From Aralia elata (taxonomy: Eukaryota; Streptophyta; Magnoliopsida; Apiales; Araliaceae): DNA of 64,000 nucleotides. The first letter of the stretch is position 1; every line of letters begins with the position of its first letter. The DNA is taken from assembly GCA_034770075.1 (NCBI GenBank), contig JAVJAP010000351.1, positions 1 to 64,000 of the forward strand, read 5' to 3'. Below the pieces are notes generated by a model. It was not told the DNA's origin, searched no databases, and worked only from the letters and a program-made list of their open reading frames with translations. Both the position numbers and the translations under genes were made by a program. Shown here one piece after another: positions 14,480-29,650 of the stretch.

Positions 14480-16460
14480 ATTTGAAGGAAACTAATTAAA
14501 CAATTAACGAAGGTCTAGTCCCTTAAAAATCAAGACTTGTGTGAGAATGTACAACATCGTTTTGAACAGCGGATAGAGGGAATGAGATTGCTCCTTTTGA
14601 TGCTAATCAAACTAAGAACTGAAGTAATAAGACTCCTAATCAGCCTCTTTCTTTGGACAATTTGAAAGGAAACTAAATGAAACAATAAGAAGGCCTCCCC
14701 AGAAATCGAGACTTGTTTGTGAGATGTTACAACATCGTTTTGAACGCGATAGTGAATTGAGATTGCTCCTTTTGATGCATAATCAAACTAGAAACGAAGT
14801 AATAGGACTACTCTGAATCACCTCTTTCTTTGACAATTTAGAAGAAACTAACTGAAACCAAAAAGAAGGTCTTTCCCTAAATCAAGACTTTGTAGTGAGA
14901 TGTATCACATCGTTTTTGAACGCCGCATTAAGTGATTGAGATTGGCTCCTTTTGATGCTACTTCAACCTAGAACGAAGTAATAAGACTTCCTAATCACCT
15001 CTTGCTTATTGACAATTTGAAGGAAACTAACGAATGCACAATAAGAAGGTCTCCCATTACAATCGAGAACTTGTGGTGAGATGTACACAGGAGTCATTTT
15101 GAACGCGATAGGTGTGATAGAGATTGCTCCTTTTATGATGGCCTAATCAACTACTAGAACGAAGTAATAAGACTCCTCTAATCACCTTCATTCTCCTTTG
15201 ACAACTTTGTAAGGAAACTAATGAAACAATACAGAAGGTCTCCGCTACAATCAAGACTTGTGTGAGATGTACCATTCATTTTGGAACGCGGATAGTGCTT
15301 CGCTATGAGATTGCGTCACTTTTGATTGTCTAATTCAAACTAGAACGAAGTAATAAAGACTCCTAATCACCTCTTTCTTTGACAATTTGAAGGAAACTAA
15401 CGTAAACAATACAGAAGGTCCTCCCTAAAATTCGAGACTTGTTGTCGAGATGGTACACATCGTTTTGAAATCGCGGATAAGTGATGGAGATTGCTCCTTC
15501 CTAGAATGCTAATTCAAACTAGAACGAAGTAATAAGACTCCTAATCAACCTCTTTCTTTGAGCAATTTGAAGGGAAACAAATGAAACAATAAGAAGGCTT
15601 CTCTCCTTAAAATCATGAGACTTGTGTGATCTATGTACACATCATTTTAGAACGCGGAATAGTTGATGATATTGCTCCTTTTGAATGGCTAATCAAAACC
15701 TAGAACGAAAATGTACAATAAGACATCCCTAATCACCTCTTTCTTTGACAATTGTGAAGGAAACTAACGGAACAATAATAAGGTTCTCCCCTAAATCTAA
15801 TGACTTGTGTGAGATGTACACATCATTTTGAACGCGATAGTGGCTATGAGATTGGCTCCTTTAGATGCTAGTCAAAACTACAACGAGAGTAATAAGACTG
15901 AAAGACATCCTAATCACCTCTTTCTTTGACTAATTTGAAGGAAACTAACGCAACAATAAGCAAGAGGTTCCTCCACTAAATCAAGACTGTGGTGTGTGAG
16001 ATGTACACATCATTTTGAACGCCTGATAGTGAATGAGATTGCTCTTTTGAATGCTAAGTCAAACTAGAAACGAAAAGTAAGTAAGACTCCTCTAATCCAA
16101 CCCGCTCATTTTCTTCTTTATGACAATTTTGAAGGACACACTATAAACGAAACAATAAGAAGGTCTCCCTAAATCGAGACTTGTGTGAGATGTACACATC
16201 GTTTTGAACGCGGATAATGTGATGAGATTCGCTCCTTTGGATGCTGAATCAAACCTAGAACGAAGTAATAAGACTCCTAATCAACCTCTTTCTATTGACA
16301 ATTTAGAAGGAAACTAACGAAACAATAAGAAAGGTCTCCCTACAATCAAGAATTGTGTGAGATGTACACATCGTTTTGAACTGCGATAAGTGGATGAGAT
16401 TGCTCCTTTTGATGGCTAATTCAAACTAGGAACAACAAAAAAAAAAAAAAAAAAAAAAAC
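14480..16460. other. Indel-rich satellite segment ending in an A-run
   Basis: A third noisy block ends exactly at a run of 23 A (16,437-16,459), inserted in the middle of the conserved word ACTAGAACGAAG. Directly after the run the monomers are clean. The A-run plus the sharp quality change suggest an assembly join or polishing limit. Confidence 0.7.
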
Positions 16461-19400
16461 CGAAGTAATAAGACTCCTAATCACCTCTTTCTTTGACAAT
16501 TTGACGGAAACTAACGAAACAATAAGAAGGTCTCCCTAAATCGTGACTTATATGAGATGTACACATCATTTTGAACGCGATAGTGATGAGATTGCTCCTT
16601 CTGATGCTAATCAAACTAGAACGGAGTAATAAGACTCCTAATCACCTCTTTCTTTGACAATTTGAAGGAAACTAACGAAACAATAAGAAGGTCTCCCTAA
16701 ATCAAGACTTGTGTGAGATGTACACATCATTTTGAACGCGATAGTGATGAGATTGCTCCTTTAGATGCTAATCAAACTAGAACGAAGTAATAAGACTCCT
16801 AATCACCTCTTTCTTTGACAATTTGAAGGAAACTAACGAAACAATAAGAAGGTCTCCCTAAATCGAGAATTGTGTGAGATGTACACATCCTTTTGAACGC
16901 GATAGTGACGCGATTGCTCCTACTGATGCGAATCAAACGAGAACGACATACTATGACTCCCACTCACCTCTTTCTTTGACAATTTGAAGGAAACTAACGA
17001 AACAATAAGAAGGTCTCCCTAAATCGAGACTTGTGTGAGATGTACACATCGTTTTGAACGCGATAGTGATGAGATTGCTGCTTTTGATGCTAATCAAACT
17101 AGAACGAAGTAATAAGACTTCTAATCACCTCTTTCTTTGATAATTTGAAGGAACTAACGATCGACAAAAAGAAGGTCTCTCCCTAAATCATGACTTGTGT
17201 GAGATGTACACATCGTTTAGAACGCCGGGATAGTGATGTGATTGCTCCTTTTGATGCTAATCAAACTAGAACGAAGTAATAGGACTCCTAATCACCTCTT
17301 TCTTTGACAATTTTGAAGGAACTAATGAAACAATAAGAAGGTCTCCCTAAATCCGAGACTTGTGTGAGATGTACACATCGTTTTGAACGCGATAGTGATG
17401 AGATTGCTCCTTTAGATTCTAATCAAACTAGAACGAAGTAATAAAACTCCAAATCACCGCTTTTTTGACAATTTGAAGTAAACTAACGAAACAATAAGAA
17501 GGCTTCCCTAAATCGAGACTTTTGTGAGATGTACACATCATTTTGAATGCGATAGTGATGAGATTGCTCCTTTAGGTGCTAATCAAACTAGAACGAAGCA
17601 ATAAGACTTCTAATCACCTCTTTCTTTGACAATTTGAAGGAAACTACCGAAACAATAAGAAGGTCTCGCTAAATCGAGACTTGTGTGAGATGTACACATC
17701 ATTTTGAACGCGATAGTGATGAGATTGCTCCTTTTGATGCTAATCAAACTAGAACGAAGTAATAAGACTCCTAATCACCTCTTTCTTTGACAATTTGAAG
17801 GAATTAATGAACCAATAAGAAGGTCTCCCTAAATCAAGACTTGTGTGAGATGTACACATCGTTTTGAACGCGATAGTGATGAGATTGCTCCGTTAGATGC
17901 TAATCAAACTAGAACGAAGTAATATATGACTCCTAATCACCTCTTTCTTTGACAATTTGATGGAACTAGTGAACCAATAAGAAGGTCTCCCTAAATGAAG
18001 ACTTGTGTGAGATGTACACATCGTTTTGAACGCGATAGTGATGAGATTGCACCTTTAGATGCTAGTCAAACTAGAACGAAGTAATAAGACTCCTAATCAC
18101 CTCTTTTTTGACAATTTGAAGGAACTAATGAACCAATAAGAAGGTCTCCCTAAATAATGACTTGTGTGAGATGTACACATTATTTTGAACGCGATAGTGA
18201 TGAAATTGCTCCTTCTGATGCTAATCAAACTAGAACGAAGTAATAGGACTCCTAATCACCTCTTTCTTTGACAATTTGAAGGAACTAATGAACCAATAAG
18301 AAGGTCTCCCTAAATCGAGACTTGTGTGTGATGTACACATCGTTTTGAACGCGATAGTGATGAGATTGCTCCTTTTGATGCTAATCAAACTAGAACGAAG
18401 TAATATGACTCCTAATCACCTCTTTCTTTGACAATTTGAAGGGACTAATAAAACAATAAGAATGTCTTTCTAAATCATGACTTATGTGAGATGTACACAT
18501 CATTTTAAACGCGATAGTGATGAGATTACTCCTTTTGATGCTAATCAAACTAGAACGAAGTAATATAACTCCTAATCACCTCTTTCTTTGACAATTTGAA
18601 GGAACTAACGAAACAATAAGAAGGTCTTCCTAAATCAAGTCTCGTGTGAGATGTAAGCATCATTTTGAACGCGATAGTGATGGGATTGCTCCTTTTGATG
18701 CTAATCTAACTAGAACGAAGTAATAGGACTCCTAATTACCTCTTTCTTTCACAATTTGAAGGAGAACTAATGAAACAATAAGGAAGGTCTCCCTTAATCA
18801 TGACTTATGTGAGATGTACACATCGTTTTGAACGCGATAGTGATGAGATTGCTCCTTTTGATGCTAATCTAACTAGAACGAAGTAATAGGACTCCTAATC
18901 ACCTCTTTCTTTGACAATTTGAAGGAAACGAATGAAACAATAAGAAGGTCTCCCTTAATCATGACTTGTGTGAGATGTACACATCATTTTGAACGCGATA
19001 GTGATGAGATTGCTGCTTTTGATGCAAATCGAACTAGAACGAAGTAATAAGACTCCTAATCACCTCTTTCTTTGACAATTTGAAGGAAACTAATGAAACA
19101 AAAAGAAGGTCTCCCTAAATCATGACTTGTGTGAGATGTACACATCGTTTTGAACGCGATAGTGATGAGATTGCTGCTTTTGATGCTAATCAAACTAGAA
19201 CGAAGTAATAGGACTCCTAATCACCTCTTTCTTTGACAATTTGAAGGAAACTAAAAAAACAATAAGAAGGTCTCCCTAAATCATGACTTGTGTGAGATGT
19301 ACACATCGTTTTGAACGCGATAGTGATGGGATTGCTCCTTTTGATGCTAAAATCAAACTAGAACGAAGTAATAAGACTCCTAATCACCTTATTTCTTTGA

Positions 19401-21099
19401 CAATTTGAAGGAACTATTTAAAAAATAATAAGGTCTTCCTAAATCATGACTTGTGTGATATGTACACATCGTTTTGAATGCGATAGTGATGTGATTGCTC
19501 CTTTTGATGCTAATCTAACTAGAACGAAGTAATAGGACTCCTAATCACCTCTTTCTTTGACAATTTGAAGGAGAACTAATGAAACAATAAGGTCTCCCTA
19601 AATCATGACTTGTGTGAGATGTACACATCGTTTTGAACGTGATAGTGATGAAATTGCTCCTTTTGATGCTAATCAAACTAGAACGAAGTAATAGGACTCT
19701 CTAATCACCTACTTCCTTTGACAATTTGAAGGAACTATTGAAGCAATAAGAAGGTCTCCCTAAATCAAGACTTGTGTGAGATGTACACATCATTTTGAAC
19801 GCGATAGTGATGAGATTGCTCCTTCTGATGCTAATCAAACTAGAACGAAGTAATAAGACTCCTAATCACCTCTTTCTTTGACAATTTGAAGGAAACTAAC
19901 GAAACAATAAGAAGGTCTCCCTAAATCATGACTTGTGTGAGATGTACACATCGTTTTGAACGCGATAGTGATGAGATGGCACCTTTTGATGCTAGTCAAA
20001 GTAAAACGAAGTAATATAACTCCTAATCACCTCTTTTTTTGACAATTTGAAGGAAACTAACGAAACAATAAGAAGGTCTCCCTAAATGAAGACTTGTGTG
20101 AGATGTACGCATCGTTTTGAACGCGATAGTGATGGGATTGCTCCTTTTGATACTAATCAAACTAGAACGAAGTATTAGGACTCCTAATCAAGTCTTTTTT
20201 GACTATTTGAAGGAACTATTGAAACAATAAGAAGATCTCCTTAAATTATGACGTGTGAGATGTACACATCATTTTGAATGCGATAGTGATGTGATTGCTC
20301 CTTTTGATTCTAATCAAACTAGAACGAAGTATTAGGACTCCTAATCACCTATTTCTTTGATAATTTGAAGTAACGAATGAAACAATAAGAAGGTCTTCCA
20401 AAATCAAGACTTGTATGAGATGCACACATAATTTGAATACGATAATGATGTGATTGCTCCTTATGATTCTAATCAAACTAGAACGATATAATAGGACTCC
20501 TTCTTTCTTTGACAATTTGAAAGAACTAATGAAAGAATAAGGTCTCCCTAAATCAAGACTTGTGTGAGATGTACATATCGTTTTAAACGCGATAGGGATG
20601 AAATTGCTCGTTTTGATGCTAATCAAACTAGAACGAAGTAATAGAACTCTTAATCACCTCTTTCTTTGGTAATTTCAAGTAAATAATGAAACAATAAGAA
20701 GGTCTCCTTAAATCGAGACTTGTGTGAGATGTACACATCGTTTTGAACGCGATAGTGATGAGATTGCTCTTTTGATGCTAGTCAAACTAGAACGAAGTAA
20801 TAAGACTCCTAATCACCTCTTTCTTTGACAATTTGAAGGAAACTAATGAAACAATAAGAAGGTTTCCCTAAATCGAGACTTGTGTGAGATGTACACATCA
20901 TTTTGAACGCGATAGTGATGTGATTGCTCTTTTGATGCTAGTCAAACTAGAACGAAGTAATAAGACTCCTAATCACCTCTTTCTTTGACAATTTGAAAGA
21001 ACTAATGAACCAATAAGAAGGTCTCCCTAAATCAAGACTTGTGTGAGATGTACACATTGTTTTGAACGAGATAGTGATGAGATTGCTGCTTTTGATGCT

Positions 21100-23800
21100 A
21101 ATCAAACTAGAACTGAAGTAATAAGACTCCTAATACACCTCTTTCATTGACAATTTGAATGAAACTAACGAAACAATAAGAAGGTCTCCCTAAATCGAGA
21201 CTTGTGTGAGATGTACACATCGTTTTGAACGCGATAAGTGATGAGATTGCTCCTTTTGATGCTAATCAAACTAGAACGAAAGTAATAAGACTCCTAATCA
21301 CCTCTTTTGTTTGACAATTTGAAGGAAACTAATGAAACAATAAGAAGGTCTCCCTAAATCATGACATTCTTGTGTGAGATGTATACACATCGTTTTGAAC
21401 GCGATAGTGATGTGTGATTGCTCCATTTTTGATGCTAATCAAACTAGAACAGAAGTAATAGGACTCCTAATCACCTCTTTCTTTGACAATTTGAAGGAAC
21501 TAATGAAACAATAAGAAGGTCTTCCCTAAATCGAGACTTGTGTGAGATGTACACATCGTTTTGAACGCGATAGTGATGAGATTGCTCCTTTTGATGCTAA
21601 TCAAACTATGAAAGGAAGTAATAGGACTCCTAATCACCTCTTTCTTTTGACAATTTGAAGGAAACTAACGAAACAATAAGAAGGTCTCCCTAAAATCATA
21701 CTTGTGTGAGATGTACACATCGTTTTGAACGCGATAGTGATGAGTATTGCTCCTTTTGATGCTAATCAAACTAGAACGAAGTAATAGGACTCCTAATCAC
21801 CTCTTTCTTTGACAATTTGAAGGAAACTAATGAAACAATAAGAAGGTCTTCCCTAAATCGAGACTTGTGTGAGATGTACACAATCATTTTGAACGCTGCG
21901 ATAGTGATGAGATTGCTCCTTTTGATGTCTAATCCAAACTAGAACGAAGTAATAGGACTCCTAATCACCTCTTTCTTTGACTAATTTGAAGGAACTATCG
22001 AACAATAAGAAGGTTTCCTAAATCGATACTTGTTTGAGATGTACACATCATTTTGAACTTGATAGTGTTGAGATTGCTCCTTTTGATGCTAATCAAACTA
22101 GAACGAAGTAATAGGACTCCTAATCACCTCTATTTCTTTGACAATTTGATGAAGGAACTAATACAATAAGAAGGTCTCCCTAAATCATGACTTGTGTGAA
22201 ATGTACACATCATTTTTGAACTGCGATAGTGATGGGATTGCTCCTTTTTTGATGCTAATCAAACTAGAACGAAGTAATAGGACTCATAATCACTCTATTT
22301 CTTTGACAATTTGAAGGAAACTAACATGAAACAATAAGAAGGTTCTCCTAAATCAGACTTGTGTGAAATACACATCGTTTTGAACGCGATAGTGATGAGA
22401 TTGCTTCTTCTGATGCTAATCAAACTAGAACGAAGTAATAAGACTCCTAATCACCTCTTTCTTTGACAATTTGAAGGAAACTAACGAAACAATAAGAAGG
22501 TCTCCCTAAATCATGACTTGTGTGAGATGTACACATCGTTTTGAACGCGATAGTGATGGGATTGCTCCTTCTGATGCTAATCAAACTAGAACGAAGTAAT
22601 AAGAGTCCTAATCACCTATTTCTTTGACAATTTGAAGGAAACTAACGAAACAATAAGAAGGTCTCCCTAAATCATGACTTGTTGTGAGATGTACACCTCA
22701 TTTTGAACGCGATAGTGATGAGATTGCTCCTTTTGATGCTAATCAAAACTAGAACGAAGTAATAAGACTCCTTAATCACCTCTTTCTTTGACAATTTGAA
22801 GGAAACTAATAAAACAATAAGAAGGTCTCCCTACAATCGAGACTTGTGTGAGATGTACACATCATTTTGAAGCGCGATAGTGATGAGATTGCTCCTTTGG
22901 ATGTAATCAAACTAGAACGAAGTAATAAGACTCCTACTAATCACCCTTTTTCTTTGACAATTTGAAGGAACAATAATGAAACAATAAGAAGCTGGCTTCC
23001 CTAAATCGAGTGACTTGTGTGGTACACATCGTTTTGAACGCGGGGGGGATAGTGATGGGATTGCTCCTTTAGATGCTAATCAAACTAGAACGAAGTAATA
23101 GGACTCCTAATCACCTCTATTTGTTTGACAATTTGATGGAACTAATTTAAACAATAAGAATGTCCTCCTAAATCATGACTTGTGTGAGATGTACAACATC
23201 GTTTTGAACGCGATAGTGATGAGATTGCTCCTTTTGATGCTAATCAAACTAGAACGAAGTAATAGGACTCATAATCACCTCGTTCCTTTGACAATTTGAA
23301 GGAACTAATGAAACAATAAGAAGGTCTCCCTAAATCATGACTTGTGTGAGATGTACACATCGTTTTTGAACGCGATAGTGATGAGATTGCACATTTTGAT
23401 GCTAATCAAACTAGAACGAAGTAATAAGACTCCTAATCACCTCTTTCCTTTGACAATTTGAAGGAAACTAATGAAACAAAAGAAGGTCTTCCAAATCAGA
23501 CTTGTGTGAGATGTACACATCATTTTTGAACGCGATAGTGATGAGATTGCTCCTTTTGATGCTAATCAAACTAGAACGAAGTAATAAGACTCCTAATCAC
23601 CTCTTTCTTTGACAATTTGAAGGAACGAATGAAAACAATAGGAAGGTCTCCTATATCATTGACTTGTGTGAGATGTACACATCATTTTGAACGCGATAGT
23701 GATGAGATTGCTCCTTATGATGCTAATCAAACTAGAACGAAGTAATACGACTCCTACATCAACCTCTTTCTTTGACAATTTGAAGGAAACTAATGAAAAC
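21100..23800. other. Mildly indel-rich satellite segment
   Basis: Scattered one-base insertions and doubled letters occur again, at lower density, with a run of seven G near 23,043. The monomers on both sides are cleaner. The interpretation is as for the other noisy blocks, with less certainty. Confidence 0.5.
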
Positions 23801-24699
23801 AATAAGAAGGTCTCTCTAAATCATGACTTGTGGGAGATGTACACATCGTTTTGAACGCGATAGTGATGAGATTGCTCCTTTTGATGCTAATCAAACTAGA
23901 ACGAAGTAATAAGACTCCTAATCACCTCTTTCTTTGACTATTTGAAGGAAACTAATGAAACAATAAGAAGGTCTCCCTAAATCATGACTTGTGAGAGATG
24001 TACACATCATTTTGAACGCGATAGTGATGAGATTGTTCATTTTGATGTTAATCAAACTAGAACGAGGTAATAGGACACCTAATCACCTCTTTCTTTGACA
24101 ATTTGAAGTAACTAATGAAACAATAAAAAGGTCTCCCTAAATCAAGACTTGTGTGAGATGTACACATCATTTTGAACGCGATAGTGATGAGATTACTCCT
24201 TTAGATGCTAATCAAACTAGAACGAAGTAATATGACTCCTAATCACCTCTTTCTTTGACAATTTGAAGGAACTAATGAACCAATACGAAGGTCTTCCCGA
24301 AATCGAGACTTGTGTGAGATGTACACATCGTTTTGCACGAATAGTGATGGGATTACTCTTTTTGATGCTAATCAAACTAGAACGAAGTAATAGGACTCCT
24401 AATCACCTCTTTCTTTGACAATTTGAAGGAACAAATGAAACAATAAGAACGTCTCCCTAAATCATGACTTGTGTGAGATGTACACATCGTTTTGAACGCG
24501 ATAGTGATGATATTACTCCTTTTGATGCTAATCCAACTAGAACGAAATAATAGGACTCCTAATCACCTCTTTCTTTGACAATTTGAAGTAACTAATGAAA
24601 CAATAAAAAGGTCTCCCTAAATCAAGACTTGTGTGAGATGTACACATCATTTTGAACGCGATAGTGATGAGATTACTCCTTTAGATGCTAATCAAACTA

Positions 24700-27600
24700 G
24701 AACGAAGTAATATGACTCCTAATAAACAATAGGAAGGTCTCCCTAAATCATGACTTGACAATTTAGAAACTAACGAAACAAAAAACTCCCTAATGACTTG
24801 TGTGAGATGTACACATCATTTTGAACGCGATAGTGGATGGAATTGCTCCTTTTGATGCTAATCAAACTAGAACGAAGTAATAGGACTCCTAATCACCTCT
24901 TTCTTTGACAATTTGAAGGAACTAATGAAACAATAAGAAGGTCTTCCCTAAATCGAGACTTGTGTGGAGATGTACACATCATTTTGAACGCGATAGTGAT
25001 GAGATTGCTCCTTTGGATGCTAATCAAACTAGAACGAAGTAATAAGACTCCTAATCACCTCTTTCTTTGACAATTTGAAGGAACTAATGGACAATAAGAA
25101 GGTCTCCCTAAATCATGACTTGTGTGAGATGTCACACATCGTTTTTGAACGCGATAGTGATGAGATTGCTCCGTTTGATGCTAATCAAACTAGAACGAAG
25201 TAATAGGACTCATAATCACCTATTTCTTTGACAATTTGAAGGAACTAATTAAACAATAAGAAGGTCTCCCTTTATCATGACTTGTGTGAAATGTACACAT
25301 CGTTTTGAACGGGATAGTGATGTTATTGCTAATTTTGATGATAATCAAACTAGAAGGAAGTAATAGGACTCCTAATCACCTCTTTCTTTGACTATTTGAA
25401 GGAAACTAGTGAAACAATAAGAAGGCCTCCCTAAATCATGACTTGTGTGAGATGTACACATCGTTTTGAACGCGATAGTGATGGGATTGCTCCTTTTGAT
25501 GCTAATCAAACTAGAACGAAGTAATAGGACTACTCCTAATCACCTCATTCTTTGACAATTTGAAGGAAACTAATGAAACAAAAAGGAAGGTCTTTCCGAT
25601 CAGACTTGTGTGAGATGTACACATCGTTTTGAACGCGATAGTGATGAGATTGCTCCGTTTTGATGCTAATCAAACTAGAACGAAGTAATAGGACTCCTAA
25701 TCACCTCTTTCTTTGACAATTTGAAGGAACTAATGAAACAATAAGAAGGTCTCCCTAAATCATGACTTGTGTGAGAATGTACACATCGTTTTGAACGCGA
25801 TAGTGATGAGATTGCTCCCTTTTGATGCTAATCAAAACTAGAACGAAGTAATACGACTCCTCTAATCACCTCATTCTTTGACAATTTGAAGGAAACTAAT
25901 GAAACCAAAAAGAAGGTCTTCCTAAATCATGACTTGTGTGAAATGTACACATCATTTTGAACGCGATAGTGATGTGATTGCTCCTTTGATGCTAATCAAA
26001 CTAGAAGGAAGTAATAGGACTCCCAATCACCTCTTTTCTTTGACTATTTGAAGGAACTATCGAAACAATAAGAAGGTCTCCCTAAATCATGACTTGTGTG
26101 AGATGTACACATCGTTTTGAACGCGATAGTGATGGGATTGCTCCTTTTGATGCTAAGCAAACTAGAACGAAGTAATAGGACTCCTAATCATCCTATTTGT
26201 TTGACAATTTGAAGGAAACTAATTAAACAATAAGAAGGTCTCCCTAAATCATGACTTGTGTGAGATATACACATCATTTTGAACGCGATAGTGATGTGAT
26301 TGCTCCTTTTGATGCTAATCAAACTAGAACGAAGTAATACGACTCCTCTAATCACCTCATTCTTTGACAATTTGAAAGAACTAATGAAACAATAAGAAAG
26401 TCTTCCCGAATCATGACTTGTGTGAGATGTACACATCATTTTGAACGCGATAGTGATGGAATTGTTCCTTTTGATGCTAATCAAACTAGAATGAAGTAAT
26501 AGGACTCTTAATCACCTCATTCTTTGACTATTTGAAGGAACTATTGAAACAATAAGAAGGTCTCCCTAAATCATGACTTGTGTGAGATGTTCACATCGTT
26601 TTAAATGCGATAGTGATGGGATTGCTCCTTTTGATGCTAATCAAACTAGATCGAAGTAATAGGACTCCTAATCACCTATTTGTTTGACAATTTGAAGAAT
26701 GAATTAAACAATAAGAATGTCTCCCTAAATCATGACTTGTGTGAAATATACACATCAATTTGAACGCGATAATGATGTGATTGCTCCTTTTGATGCTAAT
26801 CAAGCTAGAAGGAAGTAATAGGACTCCTAATAAACAATAGGAAGGTCTCCCTAAATCATGACTTGTAATTTAGCAAAAAAAAACTCATGACTTGTGTGAG
26901 ATGTACACATCATTTTGAACGCGATAGTGATGGAATTGCTCATTTGATGTTCATCAAACTAGAACGAAATAATAGGACTCCTCTACTCACCTCATTCTTT
27001 GACCATTTGAAGGAACTAATAAAACAAAAAGAAGGTCTTCCCGAATTATGACTTGTTTGAAATGTACACATCATTTTGAACGCGATAGTGATGTGATTGC
27101 TCCTTTGGATGCTAATCAAACTAGAACGAAGTAATAGGACTCCTAATCACCTCTTTCTTTGACTATTTGAAGGAACAATTGAACAATAAGAAGGTCTCCC
27201 TAAATCATGACTTGTGTGGTCACACCTCGTTTTGAACGCGATAGTGATGGGATTGCTCCGTTTGATGCTAATCAAACTAAAACGAAGTAATAGGACTCAT
27301 AATCATCTATTTGTTTGACAATTTGAACGAACGAATTAAACAATAAGAATGTCTCCCTTTATCATGACTTGTGTGAAATATACACATCATTTTGAACACG
27401 ATAGTGATGTGATTGCTCCTTTTGATGCTAATAAACTAGAAGGAAATAATAGGACTCTTAATCACCTTTTTCTTTGACTATTTGAAGGAACTAGTGAAAC
27501 AATAAGAAGGCCTCCCTAAATCATGACTTGTGTGAGATGTACACATCGTTTTGAACGCGATAGTGATGGGATTGCTCATTTTGATACTAATCAAATTGGA

Positions 27601-29650
27601 ACGAAGTAATAGGACTACTCTACTCACCTCATTCTTTGACAATTTGAAGAAACTAATGAAACAAAAGGAAGGTCTTCCCGATCATTACTTGTGTGAGATG
27701 TAAATATCGTTTTGAACGCGATAGTGATGAGATTGATCGTTTTGATGCTAATCAAACTAAAACGAAGTAATAGGACTCCTAATCATCTAATTGTTTGACA
27801 ATTTAAATGAACGAATGAAACAATAGGAAGGTCTCCCTAAATCATGACTTGTGTGAAATGTACACATCATTTTGAACGCGATAGTGATAGGATTGCTCCT
27901 TTTGATGATAATCAAACTAGAACGAAGTAATACGACTCCTCTACTAACCTCATTCTTTGACAATTTGAAGGAACTAATGAAACAAAAAGAAGGTCTTCCC
28001 GAATCATGACTTGTTTGAAATGTACACATCATTTTGAACGCGATAGTGATGTGATTGCTCCTTTGATGCTAATCAAACTAGAAGGAAGTAATAGGACTCC
28101 CAATCACCTCTTTCTTTGACTATTTGAAGGAACTATCGAACAATAAGAAGGTCTCCCTAAATCATGACTTGTGTGAGATGTACACATCGTTTTGAACGCG
28201 ATAGTGATGGGATTGCTCCTTTTGATGCTAAGCAAACTAGAACGAAGTAATAGGACTCCTAATCATCTATTTGTTTGACAATTTGAATGAACGAATTAAA
28301 CAATAAGAAGGTCTCCCTAAATCATGACTTGTGTGAACTATACACATCATTTCGAACGCGATAGTGATGTGATTGCTCCTTTTGATGCTAATCAAACTAG
28401 AACGAAGTAATACGACTCCTCTACTAACCTCATTCTTTGACAATTTGAAAGAACTAATGAAACAAAAAGAAAGTCTTCCCGAATCATGACTTGTTTGAAA
28501 TGTACACATCATTTTGAATGCGATAGTGATGTGATTGCTCCTTTGATGCTAATCAAACTAGAAGGAAGTAATAGGACTCCCAATCACCTCTTTCTTTGAC
28601 TATTTGAAGGAACTATTGAACAATAAGAAGGTCTCCCTAAATCATGACTTGTGTGAGATGTACACATCGTTTTGAACGCAATAGTGATGGGATTGCTCCT
28701 TTTGATGCTAATCAAACTAGAACGAAGTAATAGGACTCCTAATCATCTATTTGTTTGACAATTTGAATGAACGAATTAAACAATAAGAATGTCTCCCTAA
28801 ATCATGACTTGTGTGAACTATACACATCATTTCGAACGCGATAGTGATGTGATTGTTCCTTTTGATGCTAATCAAGCTAGAAGGAAGTAATAGGACTCCT
28901 AATAAACAATAGGAAGGTCTCCCTAAATCATGACTTGTAATTTAGCAAAAAAAAACTCATGACTTGTGTGAGATGTACACATCATTTTGAACGCGATAGT
29001 GATGGAATTGCTCATTTGATGTTAATCAAACTAGAACGAAGTAATAGGACTCCTCTACTCACCTCATTCTTTGACAATTTGAAGGAACTAATAAAACAAA
29101 AAGAAGGTATTCCCGAATCATGACTTGTTTGAAATGTACACATTATTTTGAACGCGATAGTGATGTGATTGCTCCTTTGGATGCTAATCAAACTAGAAGG
29201 AAGTAATAGGACTCCTAATCACCTCCTTCTTTGACTATTTGAAGGAACTATTGAACAATAAGAAGGTCTCCCTAAATCATAACTTGTGTGATCACACATA
29301 ATTTTGAACGCGATAGTGATGGGATTGCTCCTTTTGATGCCAATCAAACCAGAACGAAGTAATAGGACTCCTCTACTCACCTCATTCTTTGAGAATTTGA
29401 AGGAACTAATGAAACAAAAAGAAGGTCTTCCCGAATCATGACTTGTTTGAAATGTACACATCATTTTGAACGCGATAGTGATGTGATTGCTCCTTTGGAT
29501 GCTAATCAAACTAGAAGGAAGTAATAGGACTCCTAATCACCTCTTTCTTTGACTATTTGAAGGAACTATTGAACAATAAGAAGGTCTCCCTAAATCAATA
29601 CTTGTGTGAGATGTACACATCATTTTGAACGCGATAGTAATGGGATTGCT
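24700..29650. repeat. Higher-order repeat zone in the satellite (~2.07 kb and 480 bp)
   Basis: A distinctive truncated monomer (a deletion joining CTCCTAAT to AAACAATAGGAAGG, followed by a short A-rich patch) occurs near 26,823 and 28,895, 2,072 bp apart, with a more diverged version near 24,715. Following monomers stay collinear: the words at 27,011 and 29,083 are also 2,072 bp apart, and both copies share a small deletion that leaves GTGTGGTCACAC or GTGTGATCACAC. Trimer repetition of 480 bp is seen at 24,122/24,602 and 28,021/28,501. This is a 13-monomer higher-order unit with nested 3-mers at the right end of the array. Confidence 0.8.
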
